Of a DNA stretch of 64,000 nt, positions 16,478 to 25,815 are shown piece by piece (the stretch's first letter is position 1; each line of letters begins with the position of its first letter). The stretch spans positions 15,334 to 79,333 of the forward strand of contig NZ_QGDS01000001.1 in the NCBI RefSeq assembly GCF_003149105.1, in the 5' to 3' direction. Under the pieces are notes generated by a model that saw nothing but the letters and a program-made list of their open reading frames with translations, did not search any database and had not been told where the DNA came from. This stretch comes from Faecalicatena contorta (lineage in GTDB: Bacteria; Bacillota; Clostridia; Lachnospirales; Lachnospiraceae). The translations under genes and the position numbers were made by a program.

Positions 16478-17473
16478 ATGAAAAGGAAAGTTATCAGTGC
16501 GATTTTGTGTATGGCAATGGTGGTAACAATGACAGCAGGATGCAGCAAAGGTGGCAGTACAGCTGATGAAGCAAAGGACGATAAAGCGCAGGTTTCTGAC
16601 AGCGGTGAAAAGAAATTTACCATAGGTATTTCACAGGGAACAATGAATCATCCTTTCCGCGTGGCTATGGTGGACGAAAATGTAAAATATGCAGAAGAAA
16701 ATTACCCGGAATTTGAATGCATCACAACGGATGGACAGAATGACTCAGCGACCCAGGTACAGGATGTAGAGGATCTTCTGGCACGTGGAATCGACTTGCT
16801 CATTATTTCTCCGCTGACGTCGGATGCTTTGACACCTGTATGCAAGAAAGCTATGGATCAGGGGATTCCGGTTATAACGTTGGACAGAAATCTGGAAACT
16901 GAAGTCACCTGTTTTATCGGTGCGGAGAATAAACCTATGGGAGTGGCTTCTGCGGATAAATTAGCAGAGGAGCTTGGCAATAAGGGTAAAATCATAGAAA
17001 TTCAAGGCACAGCAGGTGCGCCAGCTACGATTGACCGCCACGATGGCTTTGCGGAACAACTGGAAAAAGAATATCCTGATATGAAAGTTATAGCGACACA
17101 GTATTGTGACTATTTGAGAGAAAATGCGATGTCATTTATGGACGATACACTGCAGAGATTCGGACCTGGAGAAATTGACGCTATTTATTGTCATAATGAT
17201 GAGATGGCACTGGGTGCACTGGAAGCTATCAAAACAGCAGGACGTGAAGATGAAGGTATCCTTATTATAGGTATGGATGGAACAGAAGTGGCATTTTCTG
17301 AAATTGAAAAAGGTAACATGTTTTTTACAGTTGTTTATCCCTACTGCGCACCAGAAGGTATGCAGGCAGCATACGAGATTCTTGAAGGAGACGGAGTGGA
17401 ACAGCGTTGGAAACTGGATACTGCAATCGTTGATAAGGATAATGTAAAAGACTGGATTGGTAAAGGTCTGTAA
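16478..17473 (+). CDS. rbsB: Ribose-type sugar-binding lipoprotein
   Basis: Extracellular solute-binding component of the CUT2 transporter, 331 aa. A signal peptide with lipobox TAGC places the lipidated Cys22 at the mature N-terminus, and a Ser/Asp/Lys-rich linker follows. The periplasmic-binding-protein type I fold is shown by FTIGISQGTMNHPFRVAM, DLLIISPLTSDALTPV, GIPVITLDRN and the NDEMALGALEA segment with Asn-Asp ligand residues common in ribose/galactose binders. It lies 50 bp after rbsC with AAGGAGG before the ATG. The ligand pocket cannot be resolved without alignment. Confidence 0.92.
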   Translation: MKRKVISAILCMAMVVTMTAGCSKGGSTADEAKDDKAQVSDSGEKKFTIGISQGTMNHPFRVAMVDENVKYAEENYPEFECITTDGQNDSATQVQDVEDLLARGIDLLIISPLTSDALTPVCKKAMDQGIPVITLDRNLETEVTCFIGAENKPMGVASADKLAEELGNKGKIIEIQGTAGAPATIDRHDGFAEQLEKEYPDMKVIATQYCDYLRENAMSFMDDTLQRFGPGEIDAIYCHNDEMALGALEAIKTAGREDEGILIIGMDGTEVAFSEIEKGNMFFTVVYPYCAPEGMQAAYEILEGDGVEQRWKLDTAIVDKDNVKDWIGKGL

Positions 17474-17503
17474 ATGAAAAGACTATAGTATGGAGGTGCA
17501 GCA

Positions 17504-18979
17504 ATGCTTAAAATGAACCACATTTCAAAAGGATTTCCCGGTGTGAAGGCACTTGATGACATATCAATCTCCGTAAAAAAGGGAGAAATCCATGCATTAG
17601 TAGGGGAAAATGGAGCAGGAAAGTCCACGTTGATGAAGATTTTATCAGGGGCGTATTCTCTGGACAGCGGAGAAATTATTTTGGATGGCGAGAAGATTGA
17701 GAATACAACGCCTGCAAAAATGATTGAAAAGGGGATTGCAGTTATATATCAGGAGCTGATGCTGTTGTCTCACTGTACTGTAGCTGAAAATATTTTTCTG
17801 AATAGATATCCTAAGACGAAGATGGGAAAAATTGATTATAAAAAAATGGATCGGAATGCCCGCAAGGTGATACAAGAACTGAAGCTGGATCTGGATACGA
17901 AAGCTATAGTAAAAGATTTAAGTGTGGCAAAACGGCAAATGGTAGAAATTGCAAAAGCCATGTCCAGAAATGCGAAGGTTGTTGTTTTGGATGAACCTAC
18001 GGCGGTGCTGGGAGATAATGAACTAGAGGGACTGTTTGGAATTGTCCGCCAGTTGGCAGCAGAGGGGGTTACCTTTATTTATATATCCCATAGACTGAAA
18101 GAAATCTTTGAAATTTGCACCAATCTGACAATTATGAAAGATGGTAAGTTTGTAGAAAGTGGTGCGGTAGAACAGTATACAACAGAAATGTTGGTTAGTA
18201 AAATGGTAGGGAGAGATGTGAAAGATATTTATCCCAAGCGAGAGAAAAATATCGGAGATGTCATACTTTCAGTGAAAGGGCTGACAAGAAGAGGAATTAT
18301 TAACAATATTAATTTTGACCTGCGCAGAGGAGAAATTATTGGGATTGCAGGTCTGGCAGGGGCGGGGCGCTCTGAGATACTGCGCGCCATTATTGGAGCT
18401 GACCCTATAGATGAAGGGACAATAGAGCTGGAAGGAAAACCTGTCAGGTTCAGGAATGTTAAAGAAGGAATCCTTGCGGGCTTAGGAATTGTTCCTGAAG
18501 AACGGAAGGAAGAAGGGCTGATGCTGCAGCAGAATATTATTTTCAACATGACGATACCTGCTCTGAAACAATATAAGAACCGGTTTGGAACACTGAAACT
18601 GGGGCAAGAGGCAAAAATAGCAAAAAAATATATTGAAACATTTCAGGTACGGCCGGGTTCGGCCCATACCATAACCAAGTTTATGAGTGGAGGAAACCAG
18701 CAAAAGGTAGTGTTGGCGAAATGGATTGCCGCAGACTGCAAAATCCTGTTAGTAGATGAACCTACCAGGGGAGTAGATGTAGGGGCAAAAGAAGAAATCT
18801 ATGAGATATTAAATCAATTAATAGGAGAAGGACTTTCCATTATCATGGTATCCTCAGAACTGCCTGAACTTTTAGGAACTTGCGATAGAATTATGGTAAT
18901 GAATGAGGGCAAACAGACCGGACTGTTTAATGTTGAAGAGTGTTCGGAAGAAACTTTGATGAGATTTGCGGCAAATTAA
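17504..18979 (+). CDS. rbsA: Ribose-type sugar ABC transporter, duplicated ATPase
   Basis: Energises the CUT2 importer; 491 aa with two ABC domains. Domain 1 has Walker A GENGAGKS (34-41), Q-loop YQEL, Walker B VVVLDEPTAVLG and switch YISHR. Its signature is LSVAKRQ, as usual in this family. Domain 2 has the expected degenerate Walker A GLAGAGRSE and the signature MSGGNQQK, with VDEPTRGVDVG as Walker B. Such asymmetry is normal for RbsA/MglA. The ribosome site GGAGGTG precedes the ATG, and the pfkB-type gene starts 15 bp after the stop, so they form one operon. Confidence 0.93.
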   Translation: MLKMNHISKGFPGVKALDDISISVKKGEIHALVGENGAGKSTLMKILSGAYSLDSGEIILDGEKIENTTPAKMIEKGIAVIYQELMLLSHCTVAENIFLNRYPKTKMGKIDYKKMDRNARKVIQELKLDLDTKAIVKDLSVAKRQMVEIAKAMSRNAKVVVLDEPTAVLGDNELEGLFGIVRQLAAEGVTFIYISHRLKEIFEICTNLTIMKDGKFVESGAVEQYTTEMLVSKMVGRDVKDIYPKREKNIGDVILSVKGLTRRGIINNINFDLRRGEIIGIAGLAGAGRSEILRAIIGADPIDEGTIELEGKPVRFRNVKEGILAGLGIVPEERKEEGLMLQQNIIFNMTIPALKQYKNRFGTLKLGQEAKIAKKYIETFQVRPGSAHTITKFMSGGNQQKVVLAKWIAADCKILLVDEPTRGVDVGAKEEIYEILNQLIGEGLSIIMVSSELPELLGTCDRIMVMNEGKQTGLFNVEECSEETLMRFAAN

Positions 18980-18994
18980 GGATGAGGTGGTAAT

Positions 18995-20002
18995 ATGTAT
19001 GATTTATGTGCAATCGGAGATGCACTGGTAGATTTTATACCTGCACCCCAATATACCCCGGATAAACCTGTCTATCAGTGCGAGGTAGGAGGAACCGTGG
19101 CGAATGCCCTGACAGCTGGAAGTAAGCTGGGACTGAGCACACTGTTTGTCGGAAAAATCGGAGATGACTGTATGGGGCAATTGATACGAAATAAAATGAT
19201 AAGCCATGGGGTTTCTATGGAGGGGTGTGTCGTGGACCCGATACACTTTACAACCCAGACATTTGTATCTCTGGGAGAAAATGGAGAAAGAAGTTTTAGT
19301 TTTGCGAGGCGTTTTGGAGCAGATATCTGGCTGGAGGAGAGTGACCTGCCCATGGAGAGAATACTTCAGTCATCCATGGTTGGATTTTCCGGCATGTGTA
19401 TGACAGACGAACCCATCCGCTCAGCAACCTGGAAATTACTTCGGGCGGTGAGAGCAAAGGAGATTCCCATAGTTCTGGATGTTAATTACCGGTATAACCT
19501 GTGGAAAAACGAAGAAGAGGCTATATCGGCCATGCGTGAGACGTTATCCTATGCAGCACTTTACAAATCATCGGAGGAAGAAGCTTATTTGTTGGCAGGT
19601 GTAGAAGATTTGCAGGAAGCGGCCGAGAAAATAGCAGATTACGGCTGCCGGATTGTCATTATAACGTTGGGCGGACAGGGATCATATTATTATGTAAACG
19701 GTGAATCGGGACATATTCCATCATACAAAGTGGAGGCTATAGACACCACAGGCGCTGGAGACAGTTTTTTTGCCGGATTATTGTACCAGATAAAACAGCG
19801 TGGAGGTATAGAAAACATTTCCGCTGGTGATTATCCTGAAATATTGAAATTTGCCAATGCTGCGGGTGCTTTGGCGGCTACAAAAAGAGGTGGCGTAAAT
19901 GGAGCCCCCTTTTTAAATGAAATAGAAGAGTTTATAAAGCAATATAGTCAAACTCATTCTGTTAATAACTTTAAGGTCCAATATAAGGAGGAAATGAAAT
20001 GA
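18995..20002 (+). CDS. PfkB family sugar kinase
   Basis: Cytoplasmic ribokinase/fructokinase-fold enzyme of 335 aa that phosphorylates the imported sugar with ATP. The first PfkB signature region reads GGTVANALTAGSKLG, and the second contains DTTGAGDSFFAG (D250 to G259) with catalytic Asp256 and the anion hole. The N-terminus CAIGDALVDFIPAP resembles fructokinases more than ribokinases. Its stop overlaps the start of the aldolase gene by 4 bp (ATGA), so kinase and aldolase are translationally coupled and probably catalyse consecutive steps. The sugar is unknown; a 2-deoxy or keto sugar would fit the aldolase. Confidence 0.88.
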   Translation: MYDLCAIGDALVDFIPAPQYTPDKPVYQCEVGGTVANALTAGSKLGLSTLFVGKIGDDCMGQLIRNKMISHGVSMEGCVVDPIHFTTQTFVSLGENGERSFSFARRFGADIWLEESDLPMERILQSSMVGFSGMCMTDEPIRSATWKLLRAVRAKEIPIVLDVNYRYNLWKNEEEAISAMRETLSYAALYKSSEEEAYLLAGVEDLQEAAEKIADYGCRIVIITLGGQGSYYYVNGESGHIPSYKVEAIDTTGAGDSFFAGLLYQIKQRGGIENISAGDYPEILKFANAAGALAATKRGGVNGAPFLNEIEEFIKQYSQTHSVNNFKVQYKEEMK

Positions 20003-20736
20003 AACCTATTAAAAAAGCAAGTGAAATGAGTGTTAAGGAGTTGGCAGTATATATTGATTACTCAGTATTAAAGCCTGAATTTACGGAAGAGGAAATTGTT
20101 GACCTGACAAAGGACGGTGTAAAGCTTGGATGTGCTACAATCTGTATAAATCCCGGCTATATGGAACTATGTGAGCCTTATGTAAAAGACACTGGCACAA
20201 TGCTGTGTCCGGTAACAGATTTTCCATTTGGAACAAGTTCAACAGAGTCTCGTGTTCAGCAAATAGAAAATGTAGCAAAATACGATACTGTAAAGGAGGT
20301 TGATATCGTAGCGAATTTTGGATGGATTCGGGCAGGAATGTACGATAAAGTTACCGCAGATTTAAAAGCATGTGCTGAAGCCGCACATAAGTATGGAAGA
20401 GAAATTAAGGTTATCTTCGAAACAGATGCCCTCAATGAAGAACAGGTAAGAAAAACATGTCAGTGCTGTATAGAAGCCGGAGCAGACTTTGTAAAAACCA
20501 GTACTGGATTCTTAACCGGATATGAGTCAAATGGTGCAACCCCTGAAATCATCAAAATAATGATGGAAGAGGTGGGAGACAAATGTAAGGTAAAAGGCAG
20601 CGGATGTATCCGTACGAGAGAACATTTTTTACAGCTGATTGATATGGGAATTGACAGAATGGGTGTTGGATATAAATCAGTTCCTGTTGTATTAGGGTTG
20701 AACGATGCCGATAAGAAGAATACGGATACATATTAA
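19999..20736 (+). CDS. deoC: DeoC-family class I aldolase, divergent phosphate site
   Basis: Deoxyribose-phosphate aldolase family, 245 aa. DERA cleaves 2-deoxyribose 5-phosphate to acetaldehyde and glyceraldehyde 3-phosphate through a lysine Schiff base. Lys166 in FVKTSTGF matches the Schiff-base lysine, Lys199 in VKGSGCIRT the second lysine, and EVDIV supplies the Asp of the proton relay. The phosphate pocket differs: the VKxxGGVRT motif has Cys203 in place of the second Gly, and the C-terminal GASS motif reads GVGYKS (222-227). That suggests a modified or different substrate. The start ATG overlaps the kinase stop, and AAGGAGG is upstream. No nucleoside phosphorylase or phosphopentomutase is nearby, so nucleoside salvage is unlikely. 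Confidence 0.85.
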   Translation: MKPIKKASEMSVKELAVYIDYSVLKPEFTEEEIVDLTKDGVKLGCATICINPGYMELCEPYVKDTGTMLCPVTDFPFGTSSTESRVQQIENVAKYDTVKEVDIVANFGWIRAGMYDKVTADLKACAEAAHKYGREIKVIFETDALNEEQVRKTCQCCIEAGADFVKTSTGFLTGYESNGATPEIIKIMMEEVGDKCKVKGSGCIRTREHFLQLIDMGIDRMGVGYKSVPVVLGLNDADKKNTDTY

Positions 20737-21066
20737 TTAATAAGATACTTGATAGGTGGGGTACACGAGCGTGTACTCCATTTATATATAGTAAAAACTT
20801 TGATAAACACAAATGGAGAGTCTAAATGTGAAAGCATTGTGGGCATGTTGAGATACCGGGGAATGAGGAAGCCTATAGTGAAATTAAATTGCACTTTGGT
20901 CAATATGGAAATCAAATAAATAGTTATATTTAGAATAGATTTAAGTCTTTTACATTTTTAGTAATTGAATTTTTATCATTATTTTTTGTTTTATTATTGC
21001 GTGATGTACTATATGATATGTTATAATAAAAAAGATTTGGCGGGTTAAAACTAGGAGGAAAAAAGC
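20737..21066. other. Gene-free 330-bp spacer with a hairpin
   Basis: The hairpin at 20758-20779 has GGGGTACACG pairing with CGTGTACTCC across a 2-base loop, and is followed by ATTTATAT; it may be a weak terminator of the sugar operon. The rest is AT-rich. A TATAAT at 21021-21026 is a likely -10 for the next gene, without a clear -35. Confidence 0.45.
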
Positions 21067-21732
21067 ATGAAAGAAATTACTGTAAAAGAGCTTTATACAT
21101 TGGAAGAAACAATTGCAAGAGACATTTTTGAGGGGGTGGACTATCCATGGGAGGTTCTGCCTAAAATCGGCGGGTTTATTTTAGAACTGGGTGCCTCGCT
21201 GTCCCCGGAAGAATATGAAAAACGCGGTGAAAATATATGGATTGCCAGGACGGCGAAGGTGGCTCCAACTGCATCTGTCACCGGCCCTGTTATCATTGGA
21301 AAAGACGCAGAAGTGAGGCACTGTGCTTTTATCAGGGGGAATGCAATTATAGGGGAAGGGGCAGTAGTAGGAAATTCTACGGAGCTGAAAAATGTAATCC
21401 TTTTTAATAAGGTACAGGTGCCCCATTATAATTATGTAGGAGATTCCATTCTTGGATACAAGGCTCATATGGGGGCGGGCTCCATCACTTCTAATGTGAA
21501 ATCTGATAAAAAGCTGGTAGTAGTGAAAACACCGGAGGGGAATATTGAAACAGGCATAAAAAAATTTGGCGCCATGCTGGGGGATGAGGTCGAGGTAGGC
21601 TGCGGAAGTGTCCTGAATCCAGGAACTATTGTGGGAAGCTGCAGTAATATCTATCCATTGTCATCTGTGAGAGGACATGTTCCGGCGGAAAGTATTTACA
21701 AGAAACAGGGAGAAGTTGTAGAAAAGCAGTAA
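21067..21732 (+). CDS. Left-handed beta-helix (hexapeptide) protein, GlmU-C-like
   Basis: 221-aa protein related to the acyltransferase half of GlmU and similar LbH nucleotidyltransferase-associated proteins. After a short helical N-terminus, residues about 58-200 show hexapeptide repeats (IWIARTAKVAPTASV, VIIGKDAEVRH, AIIGEGAVVGNS, GAMLGDEVEVGCGSVLNPG). SILGYKAHMGAGSITSNVK resembles the GlmU segment that contacts acceptor and CoA. No uridylyltransferase domain is present, so the annotation UDP-GlcNAc pyrophosphorylase, often given to this family, is not supported. The ribosome site is CTAGGAGG. It stands alone between the sugar locus and recA. Confidence 0.75.
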   Translation: MKEITVKELYTLEETIARDIFEGVDYPWEVLPKIGGFILELGASLSPEEYEKRGENIWIARTAKVAPTASVTGPVIIGKDAEVRHCAFIRGNAIIGEGAVVGNSTELKNVILFNKVQVPHYNYVGDSILGYKAHMGAGSITSNVKSDKKLVVVKTPEGNIETGIKKFGAMLGDEVEVGCGSVLNPGTIVGSCSNIYPLSSVRGHVPAESIYKKQGEVVEKQ

Positions 21733-21810
21733 AAACCTGCAGGCAGATATCAGAAGAACAGGTAATTCTGAAAAGTGGAGAAATGAAGAGCAGATTGCAT
21801 TTTCTCAGTA

Positions 21811-21920
21811 CTTATGTACCTAAGGCTTGGTTTTTTCAAGCCTTAGTTGCAAAGAAGTTATTGCTACCGCAACCCACCGCAGGCGCAAGAGTTTGCTTGG
21901 CAAACCCTTTGTTCTAGTCA
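21811..21920 (-). repeat. Dispersed hairpin repeat, family A, copy 1
   Basis: CTAAGGCTTG (21820-21829) pairs perfectly with CAAGCCTTAG (21837-21846). Read on the minus strand the loop carries GAAAAAACC and the element continues into ACATAAGTA, as in the copy between iscS and iscU. A second, weaker unit (CTTGG...CTAG) spans 21896-21917. It could also act as a terminator. The remainder of the 325-bp spacer before recA holds the recA promoter. Confidence 0.6.
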
Positions 21921-21977
21921 TGACATTCGTCAAAAAAATTCCAAGTTTATAGTTGAAGTAAATTTAATAAAATATGG

Positions 21978-22032
21978 TTGACATTCTATAGTAAGTATAA
22001 TAGTATAGTAATAGGAAACGAACAATTGTTCG
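21978..22032 (+). promoter_or_regulatory. recA promoter with LexA (SOS) box
   Basis: TTGACA (21978-21983) and TAGTAT (22001-22006) are 17 bp apart. CGAACAATTGTTCG (22019-22032) is a perfect match to the Firmicutes LexA site CGAAC-N4-GTTCG and overlaps the expected transcription start. LexA repression of recA-recX is therefore expected; lexA itself is not in the window. Confidence 0.92.
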
Positions 22033-22057
22033 AAACTCAAAAGGAGAATATTGTATT

Positions 22058-23185
22058 ATGGCAAACGTAAATGAAGATAAGAAAAAAGCGCTGGATGCAG
22101 CGATTGCAAAGTTAGAGAAAGATTTTGGAAAAGGAACGGTTATGAAACTGGGAGAACCTGGAGCACATGTAGCTGTAGAGACGGTGCCCACCGGGTGCCT
22201 GAGTCTGGATTTGGCACTGGGACTTGGAGGGATTCCCAGGGGTCGTGTGGTAGAGGTCTATGGTCCGGAATCCAGCGGTAAGACCACGATTGCTTTACAT
22301 ATGGTTGCTGAGGTACAAAAGCGCGGCGGAATCGCAGGCTTTATTGATGCGGAACATGCACTGGATCCGGTTTATGCAAAGAATATCGGGGTTGATATTG
22401 ATGAACTTTATATTTCCCAGCCGGACAGCGGTGACCAGGCACTGGAAATTGCAGAGACTATGGTGCGTTCTAATGCCATTGATATTATTGTTATTGATTC
22501 CGTGGCGGCTCTGGTGCCGAGACAGGAGATTGAGGGAGACATGGGAGACAGCCATGTGGGACTCCAGGCGAGGCTGATGTCCCAGGCACTGAGAAAGCTG
22601 ACACCCGTTATCAGTAAGTCGAACTGTATTGTGATTTTCATTAACCAGCTTCGTGAGAAGGTGGGGGTTATGTTCGGCAGCCCCGAGACCACAACAGGCG
22701 GACGGGCCCTGAAGTTTTACGCTTCTGTGAGAATGGATGTGAGAAAAATAGAGACGCTCAAGCAAAGTGGTGAGATGGTTGGTAACCGTACACGTATCAA
22801 AGTTGTTAAGAATAAGATTGCCCCTCCGTTTAAGGAGGCTGAATTTGATATTATGTTTGGAAAGGGAATCTCCAAAGAAGGAGATATTCTGGATTTGGCA
22901 GTAGGCATCGATGCAGTGAAGAAGAGTGGCGCATGGTATGCTTATGAAGGTGAGAAGGTCGGACAGGGAAGAGAGAATGCAAAAGCATATCTGATGGAAC
23001 ATCCTGAGCTTGTGGAGGAACTGGACCGCAAAGTACGTGCCCATTATAACCTGAATGGTGAAACAGAGGCATCTGGTGCAGGGGAAGATTTAAAGCTGAC
23101 AAAGAAAGTAAAGGAGTCTAAGAAAGCGAAAGCACAGGAGGAAACAGGAGAGTCAGTTTCAGAGGACGTAAAAGAGGAAGTTTAA
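22058..23185 (+). CDS. recA: Recombinase RecA
   Basis: ATP-dependent strand-exchange protein and SOS co-protease, 375 aa. Walker A GPESSGKT is at 69-76, Walker [14 protein letters not shown], the DNA-binding loop follows in [19 protein letters not shown], and [12 protein letters not shown] plus [12 protein letters not shown] are the usual core motifs. The C-terminal tail is unusually rich in Lys and Glu ([14 protein letters not shown]). The ribosome site is AAAGGAGAA. recX begins 1 bp after the stop, so both are made from the LexA-controlled promoter. Confidence 0.98.
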   Translation: MANVNEDKKKALDAAIAKLEKDFGKGTVMKLGEPGAHVAVETVPTGCLSLDLALGLGGIPRGRVVEVYGPESSGKTTIALHMVAEVQKRGGIAGFIDAEHALDPVYAKNIGVDIDELYISQPDSGDQALEIAETMVRSNAIDIIVIDSVAALVPRQEIEGDMGDSHVGLQARLMSQALRKLTPVISKSNCIVIFINQLREKVGVMFGSPETTTGGRALKFYASVRMDVRKIETLKQSGEMVGNRTRIKVVKNKIAPPFKEAEFDIMFGKGISKEGDILDLAVGIDAVKKSGAWYAYEGEKVGQGRENAKAYLMEHPELVEELDRKVRAHYNLNGETEASGAGEDLKLTKKVKESKKAKAQEETGESVSEDVKEEV

Positions 23186-23186
23186 T

Positions 23187-23801
23187 ATGACAGTTACGAA
23201 ATTAGAGACTGTGACGAAGACAAAATATAAAGTGTTTCTGGACGGTCAGTTCGCCTTTGTTTTATACAAGGGCGAACTGGCCCGATATCATATAAAGGAA
23301 GGGGCACTTCTGGAAGAAGCGGTCCGGCAGAAGATATGGGATGAAGTTATTGTGAAACGTGCCAGGTTAAGGGCCATGCATCTTTTGGAAGATATGGACC
23401 GCACGGAGTCAGGACTCAGGGAGAAACTAAGACAGGGGCTTTACCCGGAGGAAGCGATAGAGGCAGCAGTCCAATATGTAAAGTCCTTTCATTATATTGA
23501 TGATTTTCGGTATGCAAAGCAGTTTATAGAGAGCAGAAAATCACTGAAAAGCAGGAAAGAAATTTATGCTCTGCTGCGGGGGAAAGGTGTGGCGGCAGAT
23601 AAGATTGACCTTGCTTTTGAGGAATGTTATGAATCAGAAGGGGAGAAAGATGCCATACGGCAGATAATCCGAAAAAAGAGAATTAATCTTTCCCAGGCAG
23701 ACAGCGCGGAAATACAGAGATTATATGGCTATTTATCACGAAAAGGATTCCGATACGAAGACATCCGTCAAGTGACACAAAATTATGATGAGAATGCTTG
23801 A
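23187..23801 (+). CDS. recX: RecA regulator RecX
   Basis: 204-aa modulator that binds RecA filaments. Three-helix repeats typical of RecX are visible (RARLRAMHLLEDMDRTESGLREKLRQ, YVKSFHYIDDFRYAKQFIESR, RGKGVAADKIDLAFEE in sections). It is placed 1 bp after recA, the standard arrangement, and shares its SOS control. The stop codon overlaps the -35 hexamer of the rny promoter. Confidence 0.93.
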   Translation: MTVTKLETVTKTKYKVFLDGQFAFVLYKGELARYHIKEGALLEEAVRQKIWDEVIVKRARLRAMHLLEDMDRTESGLREKLRQGLYPEEAIEAAVQYVKSFHYIDDFRYAKQFIESRKSLKSRKEIYALLRGKGVAADKIDLAFEECYESEGEKDAIRQIIRKKRINLSQADSAEIQRLYGYLSRKGFRYEDIRQVTQNYDENA

Positions 23802-23826
23802 CATAGTTGTGAAAACAGTATAAAAT
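23798..23826 (+). promoter_or_regulatory. rny promoter
   Basis: TTGACA (23798-23803) and TAAAAT (23821-23826) with a 17-bp spacer. The -35 shares bases with the recX stop codon TGA at 23799-23801, so rny can be expressed independently of the SOS response. Confidence 0.75.
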
Positions 23827-23885
23827 TTAACTGTTGTATTTTTAAGCAAAAATGTACAATGAAAATTGAATAAGGAGGTGCTCCT

Positions 23886-25439
23886 GTGCCAACAATGATA
23901 AGTATTGTTATTGCTGTAGCCCTCGCGTTGATAGTTGGTATTATTACTCGCTTTGCAACAATTTCCAAGTTAAAGAATAACGCAGAATCTAAAATTGGAA
24001 ATGCGGAAGCAAGGGCAAGGGAAATAATTGATGATGCCGTGAAAACTGCTGAAACGACGAAAAAGGAAGCTCTTTTAGAGGTGAAGGAAGAGTCTATCAG
24101 GACGAAGAATGAGCTGGAAAAAGAGACAAAGGAAAGAAGAGCCGAATTGCAGCGCTATGAAAAAAGAGTGCTTGCAAAGGAAGAGGCCGTCGACAAACGT
24201 TCCGAAACAATTGAACAGCGGGAAACGAAGTTTACAGCAAGGGAAGAGCAACTAAAACAGCGTGAAGCGAAAGTAGAAGATCTTAGTCAGAAAAGAGTAC
24301 AGGAACTAGAAAGAATCTCAGGACTTACCTCCGAACAAGCAAAAGAATATCTGTTGAAAACTGTTGAAGAAGATGTAAAACATGACACAGCCAAAATGGT
24401 AAGAGAGCTGGAATGCCGGGCAAAGGAAGATGCGGACAAGAAGGGTAAAGAATACGTTGTCAATGCAATCCAAAGATGTGCGGCCGACCATGTGGCTGAA
24501 ACTACAATTTCCGTAGTGCAGCTCCCAAATGATGAGATGAAGGGAAGAATCATAGGCCGGGAGGGGCGTAATATCAGAACCCTCGAGACATTAACCGGTG
24601 TTGAACTGATTATTGATGATACGCCGGAGGCGGTTGTATTATCAGGATTTGACCCAATCAGAAGGGAAGTTGCAAGAATTGCCCTTGAAAGATTGATTGT
24701 GGATGGACGTATCCATCCTGCCAGAATTGAGGAGATGGTTGAAAAGGCACAAAAAGAAGTGGACACAATGATAAGGGAAGAAGGAGAGGCAGCCGCGTTA
24801 GACGTCGGCGTACCGGGAATTCATCCGGAACTGATTCGTCTGCTTGGACGTATGAAGTTCAGAACCAGTTATGGTCAAAATGCGCTGAAGCATTCTGTTG
24901 AAGTAGCCCAATTATCAGGACTCCTGGCCGGTGAAATCGGTTTGGATGTGAGAATGGCAAAGCGTGCAGGCCTTCTGCATGACATTGGAAAATCTATTGA
25001 CCACGACGTAGAAGGGTCACACATTCAGATTGGCGCAGACCTTTGCCGAAAATACAAAGAGTCTCCGACAGTAATTAATGCAGTTGAGGCACATCACGGA
25101 GATGTAGAGCCTCAGACCTTGGTTGCATGTTTAGTTCAGGCAGCCGATACCATTTCTGCAGCAAGACCAGGTGCAAGACGGGAAACAATTGAAACATACA
25201 CAAACAGATTAAAACAATTAGAGGAAATATCAAACCAGTTTAAAGGTGTTGATAAATCTTTTGCTATTCAAGCGGGTAGAGAGATTCGAGTTATGGTAGT
25301 TCCGGACCAAGTATCTGATGATGACATGGTACTTATGGCCAGGGATATTGCGAAACAAATTGAATTTGAGTTGGAATATCCGGGTCAGATTAAGGTAAAT
25401 GTAATCCGTGAGTCACGTGTTACAGATTATGCAAAATAA
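23886..25439 (+). CDS. rny: Ribonuclease Y
   Basis: Membrane-anchored endoribonuclease that initiates mRNA decay, 517 aa. An N-terminal membrane helix (about residues 4-22), a long charged coiled coil (about 30-170), a KH RNA-binding domain ([19 protein letters not shown]) and an HD domain with His365-Asp366 in [12 protein letters not shown] give full family architecture and length. The start is GTG at 23886, placed 6 bases after AAGGAGGTG. It has its own promoter overlapping the recX end and a strong terminator after the stop. Confidence 0.97.
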   Translation: MPTMISIVIAVALALIVGIITRFATISKLKNNAESKIGNAEARAREIIDDAVKTAETTKKEALLEVKEESIRTKNELEKETKERRAELQRYEKRVLAKEEAVDKRSETIEQRETKFTAREEQLKQREAKVEDLSQKRVQELERISGLTSEQAKEYLLKTVEEDVKHDTAKMVRELECRAKEDADKKGKEYVVNAIQRCAADHVAETTISVVQLPNDEMKGRIIGREGRNIRTLETLTGVELIIDDTPEAVVLSGFDPIRREVARIALERLIVDGRIHPARIEEMVEKAQKEVDTMIREEGEAAALDVGVPGIHPELIRLLGRMKFRTSYGQNALKHSVEVAQLSGLLAGEIGLDVRMAKRAGLLHDIGKSIDHDVEGSHIQIGADLCRKYKESPTVINAVEAHHGDVEPQTLVACLVQAADTISAARPGARRETIETYTNRLKQLEEISNQFKGVDKSFAIQAGREIRVMVVPDQVSDDDMVLMARDIAKQIEFELEYPGQIKVNVIRESRVTDYAK

Positions 25440-25467
25440 TCCATATCAGATAGGAAATGAAAGTACA

Positions 25468-25494
25468 ACCCTTGTCTTAGGACAAGGGTTTTTC
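25468..25494 (+). terminator. rny terminator
   Basis: ACCCTTGTC (25468-25476) and GACAAGGGT (25481-25489) form a perfect 9-bp stem with a TTAG loop and a T run. Confidence 0.93.
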
Positions 25495-25656
25495 TGTATA
25501 ATAAGAACCGCAGCCGTTAAGGTGGACGTCCTTCGGAATTATTAGTTATATAAAAGAGAAAATGAAGGATGCAAGTCAAAGAGTTGCAAAACGGGAGCGA
25601 GTAAAACATAAAACAAGGAGTGTTTAGAGAGAATAAGAATAATTTTTAAAATAAAC

Positions 25657-25685
25657 TTGCAAAAAATAACTCCATATATTATAAT
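25657..25685 (+). promoter_or_regulatory. Promoter of the aminotransferase, long leader
   Basis: TTGCAA (25657-25662), 17-bp spacer, TATAAT (25680-25685). The predicted leader runs about 120 bases to the start codon and contains GCTCTGT/ACAGAG complementary segments (about 25688-25736) and the family B hairpin at 25767. No known riboswitch is recognised. The region 25495-25656 holds nothing else I can call. Confidence 0.7.
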
Positions 25686-25766
25686 ATAGCTCTGTGACAG
25701 AGTGGATATTGAGTATCTGCGATGATGGACAGAGTGCAAGAAAAACGTTATCATTTAAAAGTATAG

Positions 25767-25791
25767 TTATTGAATATTTTATGTTCAATAA
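25767..25791. repeat. Hairpin repeat, family B, copy 1
   Basis: TTATTGAA (25767-25774) and TTCAATAA (25784-25791) flank a 9-base loop ending in TATG. Arms match the hairpins at 40159 and in the pyruvate kinase terminator. Here it lies directly upstream of the ribosome site. Confidence 0.55.
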
Positions 25792-25815
25792 GGTATGGAA
25801 TTGGAGGATGGAAAA

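Noticed and set aside
25554-25619. Possible 21-residue basic peptide in the rny-aminotransferase gap
   Set aside because: Only a weak purine stretch precedes it, it lies upstream of the mapped promoter, and nothing supports homology.
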